From the NCBI GenBank assembly GCA_026982335.1, contig JALSHH010000021.1:1-64000 (forward strand): a stretch of 64,000 nt of DNA. Direction: 5' to 3'. Of this stretch, positions 44,143 to 52,830 are shown in pieces. Position numbers and translations under genes: made by a program. Source of the DNA: Phycisphaerales bacterium. GTDB taxonomy: Bacteria; Planctomycetota; Phycisphaerae; Phycisphaerales; UBA1924. Every line of letters begins with the position of its first letter. Position 1 is the stretch's first letter. The notes beneath the pieces were generated by a model that was not told the DNA's origin, ran no database searches, and saw only the letters and a program-made list of their open reading frames with translations.

Positions 44143-44826
44143 TTACCGCCGGCGACGGACGCTTATCAAGCCTGCGATGCCCAAGAGTCCCAAAGTCCCC
44201 GGGGTGGGAATTGCAGGGTTGGCACCAGCGACGGTGAGGGAGACAGATTCGCCGCTTTGGAGGTAGATCGTGACCGTGGCAGCGTCGGCGTGCCAGTCGG
44301 GTGAGTCCACCATCGCGAAGAAGAAACGAGATTCTTCTTCGACATCGAGCATGCCATCGAAGTCGAAGCTGAGCATATCACCATCTTCGCTACGAGAGGC
44401 AATGCTTGGGCCTTCGTCTCCCGGTGCGGTGACTTCATTGCGGTATTCGACGCGTGTTTGTAGTCCTTCGTACCCACTGACTTCAATATGGGAAATAGCA
44501 CCCATCAGTTCGGGGTTTGGGTTAAGTAGGCGATAGTTGAAAGTCAGATTCCCGGTCTCAAATGAGCGGACAATTCTTGTCATCAGGGTGCCCTGATACA
44601 AAGGTGATTCGACGCGTCCTTCACCTTGGCTCCAGATAGAAAAATCCTGAAGGGAATCGTTCAAAGTGGCCCCGATGAGTTCGGGCATTTGGGTGTTTGT
44701 AATACCACTGAGTGTGTCGGTGAAATCACCTGGAGCGAGATCAACCACCGAGCCAGCATAAGCAGTCGAGCTGCATGCCACAACCGTCAAAAAGCGTATA
44801 CATTTTTTTATATTGATTTGTCTCAT
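44143..44826 (-). CDS. Secreted PEP-CTERM-like protein, tandem copy 1
   Basis: A 227-residue secreted protein with an N-terminal signal peptide (about 1-24, ending AYAGS). The C-terminal sorting-like tail is IPTPGTLGLLGIAGLISVRRRR: a Pro-x-Pro-Gly motif, a hydrophobic helix and terminal arginines, as in PEP-CTERM/exosortase substrates. The body shares long stretches with the next gene (VVDLAPGDFT, VSGYEGLQTRVEYRNEVTAPG, IYLQSGESVSL), so the two arose by duplication. GAGGG lies before the ATG. No exosortase is in the window. Function unknown, likely an envelope or extracellular matrix protein. Confidence 0.82.
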   Translation of the reverse strand: MRQINIKKCIRFLTVVACSSTAYAGSVVDLAPGDFTDTLSGITNTQMPELIGATLNDSLQDFSIWSQGEGRVESPLYQGTLMTRIVRSFETGNLTFNYRLLNPNPELMGAISHIEVSGYEGLQTRVEYRNEVTAPGDEGPSIASRSEDGDMLSFDFDGMLDVEEESRFFFAMVDSPDWHADAATVTIYLQSGESVSLTVAGANPAIPTPGTLGLLGIAGLISVRRRR

Positions 44827-44894
44827 ATCGAAACCCTCTGCGTCCTAAACCGAGTATGTCCCCGACGATATTCGAAAGGTACATCCAAAATGGA

Positions 44895-44905
44895 AGAGTG
44901 CCAGA
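44895..44905 (-). promoter_or_regulatory. TGGCAC element upstream of PEP-CTERM-like gene 1
   Basis: CTGGCACTC on the minus strand lies about 70 bases upstream of the ATG of copy 1, and the same nonamer lies about 76 bases upstream of copy 2. TGGCAC is the -24 core of sigma-54 promoters, but the -12 TTGC part is not present here at N5 spacing (CATTT). The site is tentative. Confidence 0.35.
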
Positions 44906-44970
44906 AAAGGTGTGATAATTGATTTGGAGTTTCCAAGTATTTTTCGGCTGAACAATCGTGGATCACAAAT

Positions 44971-44998
44971 GAAAAAGAGCCCCCTTTGCAGGGGGCTT
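44971..44998 (-). terminator. Rho-independent terminator of PEP-CTERM-like gene 2
   Basis: On the minus strand AGCCCCC-TGCAAA-GGGGGCT forms a 7-bp stem, followed by CTTTTTC. It lies about 45 bases after the stop at 45044. Confidence 0.85.
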
Positions 44999-45043
44999 GG
45001 TGAGTCCCAAAGGTCTCGGTATACCAGAGGTTTGATCTCGAGC

Positions 45044-45718
45044 CTATCGACGGCGACGCATGGTCAGGAGACCTGCAGCAGAAAGAAGTCCCAAGGCACC
45101 GGGTGCGGGGACGGCGGGATTGGCACCGACGATACTCAAAGAGACGGATTCGCCGCTTTGGAGGTAAATTGTTGCCGTGGCGGCATCAGTATACCACTCA
45201 GTTGAGTCGACCATGGCGAAGAAGAAACGCGAATCTTCTGCGGTATCAAGCATGCCGGCGAAGTCGAAGTTCAGAATGTCTCCATCTGCACTGCGTGATG
45301 CGTTGCTCGGGCCATCAACACCCGGTGAGGTGAGTTCATTGCGGAACTCTACACGGGTCTGGAAACCTTCGTACCCACTGACTTCGACATTTGAGATCTG
45401 GCCAGCAAGCTGTGCGTTCGGGTTGAGGATTCGATAGTTGAAATGGATTTGTCCAGTTTGGTATGAACGGACAACGCGTGTCATGAATGTACCTTCATAC
45501 AAAACCGCGCCATTGACCGCATCGTTACCCGCGTAAATCGTGAAGTCCTGGAAGATATCGGATTCAGTTGCACCGATGAGTTCGGACATTTGGGTATTCA
45601 TGATGCCGCTGAGGCCGCTGGTGAACTCGTTTGGAGCCAAATCAATCACTGGACCGGCAAGTGCTGACCCGCAGGCCATCAAAATCGCTGCACCGATTGT
45701 TGTTTGCGTCAGGTTCAT
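45044..45718 (-). CDS. Secreted PEP-CTERM-like protein, tandem copy 2
   Basis: A 224-residue paralogue of the adjacent gene. The signal peptide ends ALAGP, and the sorting tail is VPAPGALGLLSAAGLLTMRRRR. Conserved blocks with copy 1 include VSGYEGFQTRVEFRNELTSPG, SADGDILNFDFAGMLD and SRFFFAMVDS. The start is preceded by GAGGAG at eight bases. Each copy has its own terminator and a shared TGGCAC element upstream, so they are separate transcription units rather than an operon. Function unknown. Confidence 0.83.
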   Translation of the reverse strand: MNLTQTTIGAAILMACGSALAGPVIDLAPNEFTSGLSGIMNTQMSELIGATESDIFQDFTIYAGNDAVNGAVLYEGTFMTRVVRSYQTGQIHFNYRILNPNAQLAGQISNVEVSGYEGFQTRVEFRNELTSPGVDGPSNASRSADGDILNFDFAGMLDTAEDSRFFFAMVDSTEWYTDAATATIYLQSGESVSLSIVGANPAVPAPGALGLLSAAGLLTMRRRR

Positions 45719-45784
45719 GTTTTTTTCTCCTCTTTTTGTCTCGTATCATCCACGAACTCATAGTGGACACTTGAAGATACAGCC

Positions 45785-45803
45785 ATCCAAGCGGAGTGCC
45801 AGC
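45785..45803 (-). promoter_or_regulatory. Possible sigma-54-like promoter upstream of PEP-CTERM-like gene 2
   Basis: On the minus strand CTGGCACTCCGCTTGGA has TGGCAC-N5-TTGG, one base from the sigma-54 consensus TGGCAC-N5-TTGC. It sits 76 bases before the start codon. The missing GC at -12 weakens the call. Confidence 0.38.
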
Positions 45804-46120
45804 GGACTTCAGGTAATTATTGCCGATTTGCAAGTTATTGGTCGTTTGTAACTTCCTGTAAACAGAAGTCTTATGAAGGCTGGTCGTTTGGCGGGATTTT
45901 GGTTGGGTCTGAAAGGGGGGTGTGGCGAGGGGCTTTACGAGGCACGATTGGGTAAGGCATGTGGTGTTTGGTGTGGGTTTTCCTCATGAAACGATTGACC
46001 ATCTCCAGGTCTCTACGGGGAGATCACGCCTTGTTGTGGAGAATCCCGGTTTTCTCGCCGATGGGGGATACACTCGATGCATAGGTCATAGATGTGCGTC
46101 TGATAGGGAGGGTTTGATCC
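45804..46120. other. Intergenic region
   Basis: About 315 bases between the PEP-CTERM-like pair and rmlA. The 88-codon plus frame at 45922-46188 overlaps rmlA in another frame and is judged spurious. No hairpin with a T-run was seen. The right end carries the rmlA leader with a strong GGGAGGG SD. Confidence 0.5.
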
Positions 46121-46855
46121 ATGAAAGGCATGATTTTGGCAGGTGGGCTTGGGACGCGATTGCGTCCGATGACGCTGGTCACCAATAAACACCTGCTACC
46201 TGTTTATGACCGTCCGATGGTCTATTACCCGCTTCAATGCCTCGTCAACGCGGGTATTACTGAGATTATGATTGTTACCGGCGAAGAGAATGCAGGGGAT
46301 TTCATCAAACTTCTTCGTGATGGGAAGGAGCTTGGGCTTACTCGACTCGAATACGCTTTCCAGGTTGGCGAGGGGGGGATTGCCGATGCGCTTCGACTCG
46401 GCAAGCACTTTGTTGGTGATGATCAAGTTTGTGTTATTCTTGGGGACAACATCATCGAGTACAACATCAATGATGCGGTCGACGACTTTCGCAACCAGAA
46501 AGACGGGGCGAAGGTGTTGCTTAAAGAGGTGCATGATCCCGAACGCTTCGGGGTGGTCGAGTTTGGTGACGACGGCGAGACCATCACCAACATCATCGAA
46601 AAACCCAAAGACCCCCCAAGCAATATGGCGGTTACCGGGTTGTATATGTATGACTCCGATGTGTTCAATATTTGTGAATCATGCAAGCCCTCCGCCCGAG
46701 GCGAGCTTGAGATCACCGATGTCAACAACGAATACCTCCGTCGCGGCAATCTGACTTGGGCGCAGCTCAACGGATGGTGGACTGATGCGGGGACGATCGA
46801 AAGCCTGCACCGCGCATCGAATCTGATTGCGGGTACGGGCGCCAATAAAGTCTAA
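46121..46855 (+). CDS. rmlA: Glucose-1-phosphate thymidylyltransferase-like nucleotidyltransferase
   Basis: A 244-residue sugar-nucleotidyltransferase that makes dTDP-glucose from dTTP and glucose-1-phosphate. MKGMILAGGLGTRLRPMT is the nucleotide-binding signature. VILGDNIIEYNI holds the metal-binding Asp, and RFGVVEFGDDGETITNIIEKP is typical. It is about 45 residues shorter than long RmlA (about 290), matching the short-form family. GGGAGGG lies eight bases before the ATG. rmlB follows 14 bases later. The two steps give dTDP-4-keto-6-deoxyglucose for surface polysaccharide; rmlC and rmlD are not in the window. Confidence 0.92.
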   Translation: MKGMILAGGLGTRLRPMTLVTNKHLLPVYDRPMVYYPLQCLVNAGITEIMIVTGEENAGDFIKLLRDGKELGLTRLEYAFQVGEGGIADALRLGKHFVGDDQVCVILGDNIIEYNINDAVDDFRNQKDGAKVLLKEVHDPERFGVVEFGDDGETITNIIEKPKDPPSNMAVTGLYMYDSDVFNICESCKPSARGELEITDVNNEYLRRGNLTWAQLNGWWTDAGTIESLHRASNLIAGTGANKV

Positions 46856-46869
46856 CGGGAAATACCATC

Positions 46870-47889
46870 ATGGGACAGACCATCCTTGTCACCGGCGGTG
46901 CCGGGTTCATCGGTTCGAATCTTGTTCGATATATCCTCGAAAACCGACCTGATGATCGTGTCATCAATCTTGACGGACTGACCTATGCAGGCAATATGGA
47001 ATCGCTTGCCGGGTGTATTGATGAGCCACGCCATGAGTTTGTGCACTGCAGCATCGGCAATATCGAAAAACTCGATGAAGTGATGCCTAAAGCCGATGTT
47101 GTTTTGCACCTTGCTGCGGAATCGCATGTTGATCGTTCGATTCATAATCCATCACTTTTTCTTGAGACGAATATCATTGGTACTCAGTGCATGCTTGATT
47201 CGGCGAAGAAGCATGACATCAAAAGATTTGTCTATGTCTCCACTGATGAGGTTTACGGCGAGCTTCCGCTCAATGACAAATCGCAGCTTTTTACCGAGTC
47301 GACACCATTGGCACCCAACTCGCCCTACGCCGTTTCCAAAACTGGAGGTGATATGCTCGCCCGTGCCTATCACCACACTTACAACATGAACATTGGCATT
47401 ACCCGATGCTCAAACAACTTTGGCCCATACCAGTTCCCCGAGAAGGTCATCCCGCTGTTTGTCAATAACCTGATCGAAGGCAAGAAGGTGCCTTTGTATG
47501 GTGATGGTCGCAATGTTCGTGACTGGCTTCATGTGCTGGATCATTGCGAAGCCATTTGTCGGGTGCTCGATGACGGTAAGCCCGGCGAGGCGTACAACAT
47601 CGGGGGTAATAATGAACGCTCGAATCTCGAACTTACCAAGATGCTCATCGAGCTTTGTGGACGAGATGAGTCCTTTATAGAGCAGGTCCCCGATCGGCTT
47701 GGGCACGACATGCGCTATGCCATCGACGCAACCAAAATCCGTGATGAGTTGGGGTGGGAACCTACGCGTTCGGCTTGGCCAGAAGCGCTGGAGGCAACGG
47801 TGCAATGGTACAAAGATAACCGTGCCTGGTCTGATCATGTGCGTACTGGTGAATATCGCCGATTTATGGATCAAAACTACACCCTTTAG
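46870..47889 (+). CDS. rmlB: dTDP-glucose 4,6-dehydratase
   Basis: A 339-residue extended SDR enzyme that forms dTDP-4-keto-6-deoxyglucose. TGGAGFIGSNLVRYIL is the NAD-binding start. FVYVSTDEVYGELP contains the catalytic Thr-Asp-Glu, and SPYAVSKTGGDMLARAYH holds the YxxxK. RCSNNFGPYQFPEKVIPLF and GRNVRDWLHVLDHCEAI are RmlB-specific. The ATG follows GGGAAA. It is directly downstream of rmlA and probably co-transcribed. A small perfect palindrome (CTCGGAG-G-CTCCGAG) lies about 40 bases past the stop, without a strong T-run. Confidence 0.95.
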   Translation: MGQTILVTGGAGFIGSNLVRYILENRPDDRVINLDGLTYAGNMESLAGCIDEPRHEFVHCSIGNIEKLDEVMPKADVVLHLAAESHVDRSIHNPSLFLETNIIGTQCMLDSAKKHDIKRFVYVSTDEVYGELPLNDKSQLFTESTPLAPNSPYAVSKTGGDMLARAYHHTYNMNIGITRCSNNFGPYQFPEKVIPLFVNNLIEGKKVPLYGDGRNVRDWLHVLDHCEAICRVLDDGKPGEAYNIGGNNERSNLELTKMLIELCGRDESFIEQVPDRLGHDMRYAIDATKIRDELGWEPTRSAWPEALEATVQWYKDNRAWSDHVRTGEYRRFMDQNYTL

Positions 47890-48157
47890 GGCTGATGTCC
47901 GATAAGTCGTGTAGGACATGGTTTATAGCTCGGAGGCTCCGAGTTGGATGTGATTCCTGATTTTTGAGCGAGAAAACAGGACGATCAAGTGCGATATCAT
48001 TTGACCATTGAGGACAAGAGGGTACGATTGCTGCTGTCTCGTCGTGTAAATTGCGATGAGACGATAAAAATGTGGTGCAGCAGCGTGTTTCTTTTTCTGA
48101 TACTGTATCGCGCAGGTGTCCAATCACAACGCACACAACGCACATAAGGGATATGCC
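47890..48157. other. Upstream region of the cbb3 locus
   Basis: About 270 bases before ccoNO. It has nested inverted repeats: GTCTCGTCG-N9-CGATGAGAC (48036-48062, one mismatch) inside a wider GCTGCTG...CAGCAGC. I looked for an FNR/Anr box (TTGAT-N4-ATCAA) and found none that fits. The inverted repeats may be an operator or leader hairpin. Confidence 0.4.
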
Positions 48158-50485
48158 GTGGCGGAACAAGCAACTGATCAAACGAATGGGGCCGGGACTC
48201 AGAAGCATCCGGATCAAAGCGGACTCGAAGCTTTTGTCTACGACGATAAGATTGTTCGCATGTTTGCGTGGGCGACGGTCATCTGGGGGATCGTCGCATT
48301 TCTCGTTGGTGTGATTATCGCGATTCAACTCGCCTTCCCGCAGGCAGGGTTTGGGATTTCATTCCTGAGTTTTGGACGCTTGCGTCCCTTGCATACCAAC
48401 GCGGCCATCTTTGCCTTTGCAGGCAATGCGGTATTCGCGGCGGTCTATTACTCTACTCAGCGACTTTGTAAGGCCAGGATGTATTCTGACCTGCTTTCCA
48501 AGCTCCATTTCTGGGGGTGGCAACTTATTATTGTCTGTGCAGCACTCACTTTGCCATTGGGCATCACCCAAGGTAAAGAGTACGCCGAGCTTGAATGGCC
48601 CATCGACATCATGATCGCGGTCGTCTGGCTTGTGTTCTTCGGGGGCAACTTCTTTATGACCCTGATTCATCGGCGAGAACGGCATATTTATGTCGCCTTA
48701 TGGTTCTATATCGCCACCATTGTTACGGTCACCGTCCTTCATGTTTTCAACAATCTTTGGGTTCCTGCGGGTCTGGTTTACCTTGTTCAGCATGGTCAAA
48801 TGCCATCGCCTGAGCTGGCGCTCAAGTCCTATCCGATTTATGCTGGTGTGCAAGATGCGCTGATGCAGTGGTGGTATGGGCATAATGCAGTGGCGTTCTT
48901 TCTGACGACGCCATTCTTGGGGTTGATGTATTACTTCCTACCCAAGGCGGCCGAGCGCCCTGTGTTCTCGTACAAGCTTTCGATCATTCACTTTTGGTCA
49001 TTGGTCTTTATTTACATCTGGGCCGGCCCGCACCATTTGCATTACACCGCACTGCCCGAGTGGGCATCGACCGTCGGCATGGTTTTCTCGGTCATGCTCT
49101 GGATGCCGTCGTGGGGTGGGATGATTAATGGGTTGATGACCCTGCGTGGTGCTTGGCATCGCGTCTCGACTGATCCGATCCTCAAGTTCTTTGTTGTGGG
49201 CATTACTTTCTATGGCATGTCCACATTCGAGGGGCCTTTGCTCTCGATCAAATCCGTCAATTCGCTCTCGCACTATACCGACTGGACGATCGCACATGTT
49301 CACGCCGGCGTGCTGGGTTGGAATGGGTTCATGACTTTCGGCATGCTCTACTGGATGATGCCTCGGCTTTTCCAGACCGAGCTCTACTCCAAAAAACTTT
49401 GTGCAATGCATTTCTGGATCGGTACAATTGGGATGGTGCTCTATGTCTTGGCGATCTACGCTGCGGGCATCACCCAAGGGTTGATGTGGCGTGCGTTTGA
49501 TGCCAACGGGCGTCTGTCCTATCCAGACTTTGTTGAAACCGTTACCGTGTTGATTCCGATGTACTGGATTCGTGTGGTTGGTGGTTTGTTGTACCTTACT
49601 GGTGCATGTATTGGGCTTTACAACATGTTCATGACTTGGCGTACACGCCCAGAGAAGTACGAGGAGACAGTTCACTACGCACCTGCGCTGAGCAAGGGGT
49701 ATAAGGGGGATCCACCTGCCAAAGTTCGGCTTGGCACCAATACCAAGCTTGGTGTGGCTGGTGATAAATTCCTTCAGGGAAACTGGCATCGCAGTCTTGA
49801 GCGCAAACCAGTCAAGTTCACGATTTGGGTGTTTGTCGCCATCGCAATCGGTACACTCGTCGAAGCAATCCCGATGTTTATGGTCTCATCGAATGTCCCA
49901 ACCATCGCCACGGTCGAGCCTTACACGCCTTTGGAGCTCACCGGACGCGATATCTATATTTCGGAAGGGTGCTACAACTGTCATTCGCAAATGATCCGTC
50001 CGTTCTTGTGGGAAACGATGCGTTATGGCGAGGTCTCTAAGCCTGGAGAGTTCGTCTATGATCGTCCATTCCAGTGGGGGTCTCGACGCATCGGTCCTGA
50101 CCTGGCGCGTGAGGGCGGGTTGCGAACGCACCTTTGGCATTACCTCCACTTCAAAAACCCTGCCGATGTTTCCGAGAATTCCATCATGCCTCGGTACCCT
50201 TGGCTGCTCTCGGGCAAAATCAACTTTGAGGAAATCCGTGGGCGGGTCGATTCAATGGCGCTCTTGGGCGTTCCCTATGGGGACTTGCTTAATGAGGGCA
50301 AAACGGTTGAACATGCCAAAGATCAGGCCCTTGTGATTGCTCTTGAACTTGAAGAGCAAGGTGGTCCACCTGCTGAAGAAACAATGGACAAGAAGGTCAT
50401 AGCGTTGATCGCTTATCTCCAGCGGCTGGGAACGGATATTTCCAAAGAACCCGTTGAAACCGACGCGGAAGAGGTGTCGCCATGA
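48158..50485 (+). CDS. ccoNO: cbb3-type cytochrome c oxidase subunits I and II, fused (CcoN-CcoO)
   Basis: A 775-residue fusion. Residues about 1-510 are CcoN, the heme-copper catalytic subunit with about 12 membrane spans. Seen there are RPLHTNAAIFAFAGNAVFAA (heme ligand region), WYGHNAVAFFLTTPFLG with the Cu-B histidine, IYIWAGPHHLHYTALPEWA, and WTIAHVHAGVLGWNG. Residues about 570-775 are CcoO, with one membrane anchor and one c-type heme site, EGCYNCHSQMIRPF. GTG 48158 follows AAGGGA; the track uses GTG 48116. N-O fusions are known in Bacteroidetes and some related phyla. This is the high-affinity terminal oxidase for low oxygen. Confidence 0.95.
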   Translation: MAEQATDQTNGAGTQKHPDQSGLEAFVYDDKIVRMFAWATVIWGIVAFLVGVIIAIQLAFPQAGFGISFLSFGRLRPLHTNAAIFAFAGNAVFAAVYYSTQRLCKARMYSDLLSKLHFWGWQLIIVCAALTLPLGITQGKEYAELEWPIDIMIAVVWLVFFGGNFFMTLIHRRERHIYVALWFYIATIVTVTVLHVFNNLWVPAGLVYLVQHGQMPSPELALKSYPIYAGVQDALMQWWYGHNAVAFFLTTPFLGLMYYFLPKAAERPVFSYKLSIIHFWSLVFIYIWAGPHHLHYTALPEWASTVGMVFSVMLWMPSWGGMINGLMTLRGAWHRVSTDPILKFFVVGITFYGMSTFEGPLLSIKSVNSLSHYTDWTIAHVHAGVLGWNGFMTFGMLYWMMPRLFQTELYSKKLCAMHFWIGTIGMVLYVLAIYAAGITQGLMWRAFDANGRLSYPDFVETVTVLIPMYWIRVVGGLLYLTGACIGLYNMFMTWRTRPEKYEETVHYAPALSKGYKGDPPAKVRLGTNTKLGVAGDKFLQGNWHRSLERKPVKFTIWVFVAIAIGTLVEAIPMFMVSSNVPTIATVEPYTPLELTGRDIYISEGCYNCHSQMIRPFLWETMRYGEVSKPGEFVYDRPFQWGSRRIGPDLAREGGLRTHLWHYLHFKNPADVSENSIMPRYPWLLSGKINFEEIRGRVDSMALLGVPYGDLLNEGKTVEHAKDQALVIALELEEQGGPPAEETMDKKVIALIAYLQRLGTDISKEPVETDAEEVSP

Positions 50486-50733
50486 GAATGACTGAAATTG
50501 TTTCATTTCTTGACCTCTCGGTATTTCCGAGTGTGGCCCTCGTGTTTTTCCTCGTAGCATTTATCGCCATTCTTTGGAAGACATTGACCAAATCCAAGCA
50601 AGAGATCGAAGCTCAGGCGAGCATTCCACTTGATGACGATGTCATCTTTACGCCACGCGTTTTGATTCAATCAAATAATGAAGATCTGCATCACGCAGAG
50701 TGCCATGCAGATAAGGGGGCAACCCATGGCTGA
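50482..50733 (+). CDS. ccoQ: cbb3 oxidase subunit IV-like, CcoQ/FixQ
   Basis: An 83-residue protein with one membrane span (about 14-32, FPSVALVFFLVAFIAILWKT) followed by a charged tail (DDDVIFTP). The start ATG overlaps the ccoNO stop as ATGA. Sequence conservation in CcoQ is very low, so the call rests on position, size and topology. It overlaps the ccoP start by eight bases. CcoQ stabilises the CcoP-core interaction in other bacteria. Confidence 0.8.
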   Translation: MRMTEIVSFLDLSVFPSVALVFFLVAFIAILWKTLTKSKQEIEAQASIPLDDDVIFTPRVLIQSNNEDLHHAECHADKGATHG

Positions 50734-51340
50734 TCAGAAGAACGACCGATATGACGAGTTGATGTCCCACAACTATGATGGGATTCAGGAGTACGACAAC
50801 CCAATTCCGGGGTGGTGGCATTTGATTTTCTTGGGCACATGCGTTTTTGCGGTGCTCTATATCGTCATTGTCCATTTTACACCCATTGTTCCATCACGCG
50901 AAGAGGCATACAACCGGAAAGTTGCAGCTGCGGAAGAGGCACAGTTCGGTAAACTTCGTGAAATGCCCATGGATGAGATAAAGATCCGTACCATTATGGG
51001 GAATGATGCTTGGCTCAGCACGGGACAGAGCATCTTCAATGGTACATGTACTGTTTGTCATGGGAAAAACGCTGAAGGAATCAGTGGGTTGGGGCTCAAT
51101 CTTACTGATGATAACTATTTGTATGTCAAAAATATTATGGACATTGTCGATCTCGTGACCAATGGCACTGAGAACAAGAAAATGCCGGCCCAGACCAATC
51201 TCAATCCAAATGAAATTGCCATGGTGGCGGCTTATGCAGCGTCGCTGCGTGGCAAAAATGTACCCGGGCCAGAAGGTTCGGATGCAGGAGAAGCCATTGA
51301 GCCTTTTCCAGATCCTATCATGGATCAGAGCGGCGGATAA
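50726..51340 (+). CDS. ccoP: cbb3 oxidase subunit III, CcoP, with a single heme-c site
   Basis: A 204-residue membrane-anchored cytochrome c. The N-terminal motif YDGIQEYDNPIPGWW is diagnostic of CcoP, followed by one span (about 27-50). Only one CxxCH is present (TCTVCHGKNAEG near residue 110), with the axial Met in KKMPAQTNL, whereas most CcoP proteins have two heme domains. ATG 50726 has AAGGGGG seven bases upstream. It receives electrons from soluble cytochrome c. The start overlaps ccoQ. Confidence 0.93.
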   Translation: MADQKNDRYDELMSHNYDGIQEYDNPIPGWWHLIFLGTCVFAVLYIVIVHFTPIVPSREEAYNRKVAAAEEAQFGKLREMPMDEIKIRTIMGNDAWLSTGQSIFNGTCTVCHGKNAEGISGLGLNLTDDNYLYVKNIMDIVDLVTNGTENKKMPAQTNLNPNEIAMVAAYAASLRGKNVPGPEGSDAGEAIEPFPDPIMDQSGG

Positions 51341-51404
51341 TTCTTCGTTCGCTTAGCTAATATCATACGCATGCAGGCGGGGTGAATTGGCGATCGGAGA
51401 TGGC

Positions 51405-52826
51405 ATGCCGGATAATGTGACGAACCTTGCGCCTGAAGAGCGCGTGTTGTCCACGCTCAATGAGGATGGGTCTCGTCGATGGGTTAACCCGCGCCCGTCG
51501 AAGGGAAAGTTTTTCTACGCCCGTAGGATTGTTGCCTATATATTGATTGTTGTTTTTTCGGCGGTTCCTTGGATTTCGTTCAAAGACAAGCCATTGGTTT
51601 TTCTCGATGTTGTTCATCGGGAATTTACTTTTTTTGGCAAGACCTTCCTTCCAACCGACACTCTTTTGTTGGCGATCTTGCTCATAATTCTCTTTGTAAC
51701 TATCTTTCTTGTCACCGCACTCTTTGGTCGCATATGGTGTGGATGGGCCTGTCCGCAGACCGTCTATATGGAATTTTTGTATCGTCCGATTGAGTGGCTT
51801 TTCAATGGTACTCCGGGCAAGCGTAAACCCAAAAAGTTCCTTGGTCTTCGCAAATTTCTTCAGTATGCTGTTTATTTTGTGATTTCACTGCACCTTGCAC
51901 AGACTTTTCTTTCGTACTTTGTCGGGGCGCATAATCTTAGTGATTGGATATTGGGTCCACCGACAGATCACCCTGCAGCCTTCATCATTGTCGCGGTCAC
52001 CACTGGGCTGATGATGTTGGATTTTGCCTATTTTCGCGAGCAGGTCTGCTGTGTGATGTGTCCATATGCGCGCATGCAAAGCGCCCTACTTGATAAGGAC
52101 TCTCTGACGATTACCTACGACAAAAATAGGGGGGAACCTCGGGGTCGCATGCCTAGAAAGTCGAAAGGATCATCTGAGGAGCCCATCAGTCTTCCAGTTC
52201 TCGGTGATTGTATCGACTGTACCATGTGTGTCCAGACATGTCCCACTGGAATCGACATTCGCGACGGACTTCAGCTCGAATGCATTGGATGCGCTCAGTG
52301 TGCCGATGCGTGCAATGTTGTGATGGAGAAGATCGGTCGGCCGCTTGGTCTGATCCGCTATGCATCCGAACGGATGATTGAAGGCGAGAAAACTCATTTT
52401 GTTCGTCCCCGGATCATTATTTATCCACTGATTTTGGCTGTGGGATTGGGGGCTTTTGTTTTTCTACTTTCGACCAAGCCGAGTGCGGATGTTTTGTTTA
52501 TTCGTGGGCAGGGACAGGTGTTTAATATTCTTGAGCCGGATCGGATATCCAATCAGGTTCGCGTGCGAATATCAAATCGAACGGATGTACCTGCAACATA
52601 TACTGTGACAATCGTCGATCCGCCGGGAGTGCACATCGATGGTTTTACTTCTATGAATATTGGCGCAACCGAAACTGTTTCAGAAAATTTGCTCATTGTT
52701 GCTCCGTTCTCAATATTCCAAAATGGCGAACTTGTTGTTTCGATCAAAATTGTGGACGATCAGGGCAACTTTGAGATCATTAAAGCCTATAAGCTACTCG
52801 GGCCAGCGAGCCTGCCAAAGGATTGA
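51405..52826 (+). CDS. ccoG: Cytochrome c oxidase accessory protein CcoG (FixG/RdxA)
   Basis: A 473-residue membrane iron-sulfur protein needed for cbb3 assembly; it is reported to act as a copper reductase for Cu handling. Several spans lie between 40 and 220. Cysteine motifs are CGWACPQTVYMEFLYRPIEW and QVCCVMCPYARMQ, and then two 4Fe-4S clusters in CIDCTMCVQTCPTG and CIGCAQCADACN. A periplasmic Ig-like C-terminal domain follows. The track uses TTG 51387; ATG 51405 has GGAG five bases upstream and is preferred. It is followed four bases later by ccoH. Confidence 0.95.
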   Translation: MPDNVTNLAPEERVLSTLNEDGSRRWVNPRPSKGKFFYARRIVAYILIVVFSAVPWISFKDKPLVFLDVVHREFTFFGKTFLPTDTLLLAILLIILFVTIFLVTALFGRIWCGWACPQTVYMEFLYRPIEWLFNGTPGKRKPKKFLGLRKFLQYAVYFVISLHLAQTFLSYFVGAHNLSDWILGPPTDHPAAFIIVAVTTGLMMLDFAYFREQVCCVMCPYARMQSALLDKDSLTITYDKNRGEPRGRMPRKSKGSSEEPISLPVLGDCIDCTMCVQTCPTGIDIRDGLQLECIGCAQCADACNVVMEKIGRPLGLIRYASERMIEGEKTHFVRPRIIIYPLILAVGLGAFVFLLSTKPSADVLFIRGQGQVFNILEPDRISNQVRVRISNRTDVPATYTVTIVDPPGVHIDGFTSMNIGATETVSENLLIVAPFSIFQNGELVVSIKIVDDQGNFEIIKAYKLLGPASLPKD

Positions 52827-52830
52827 GTAC

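Noticed and set aside
48998-49789. 263-codon minus frame
   Set aside because: It is antisense to ccoNO.
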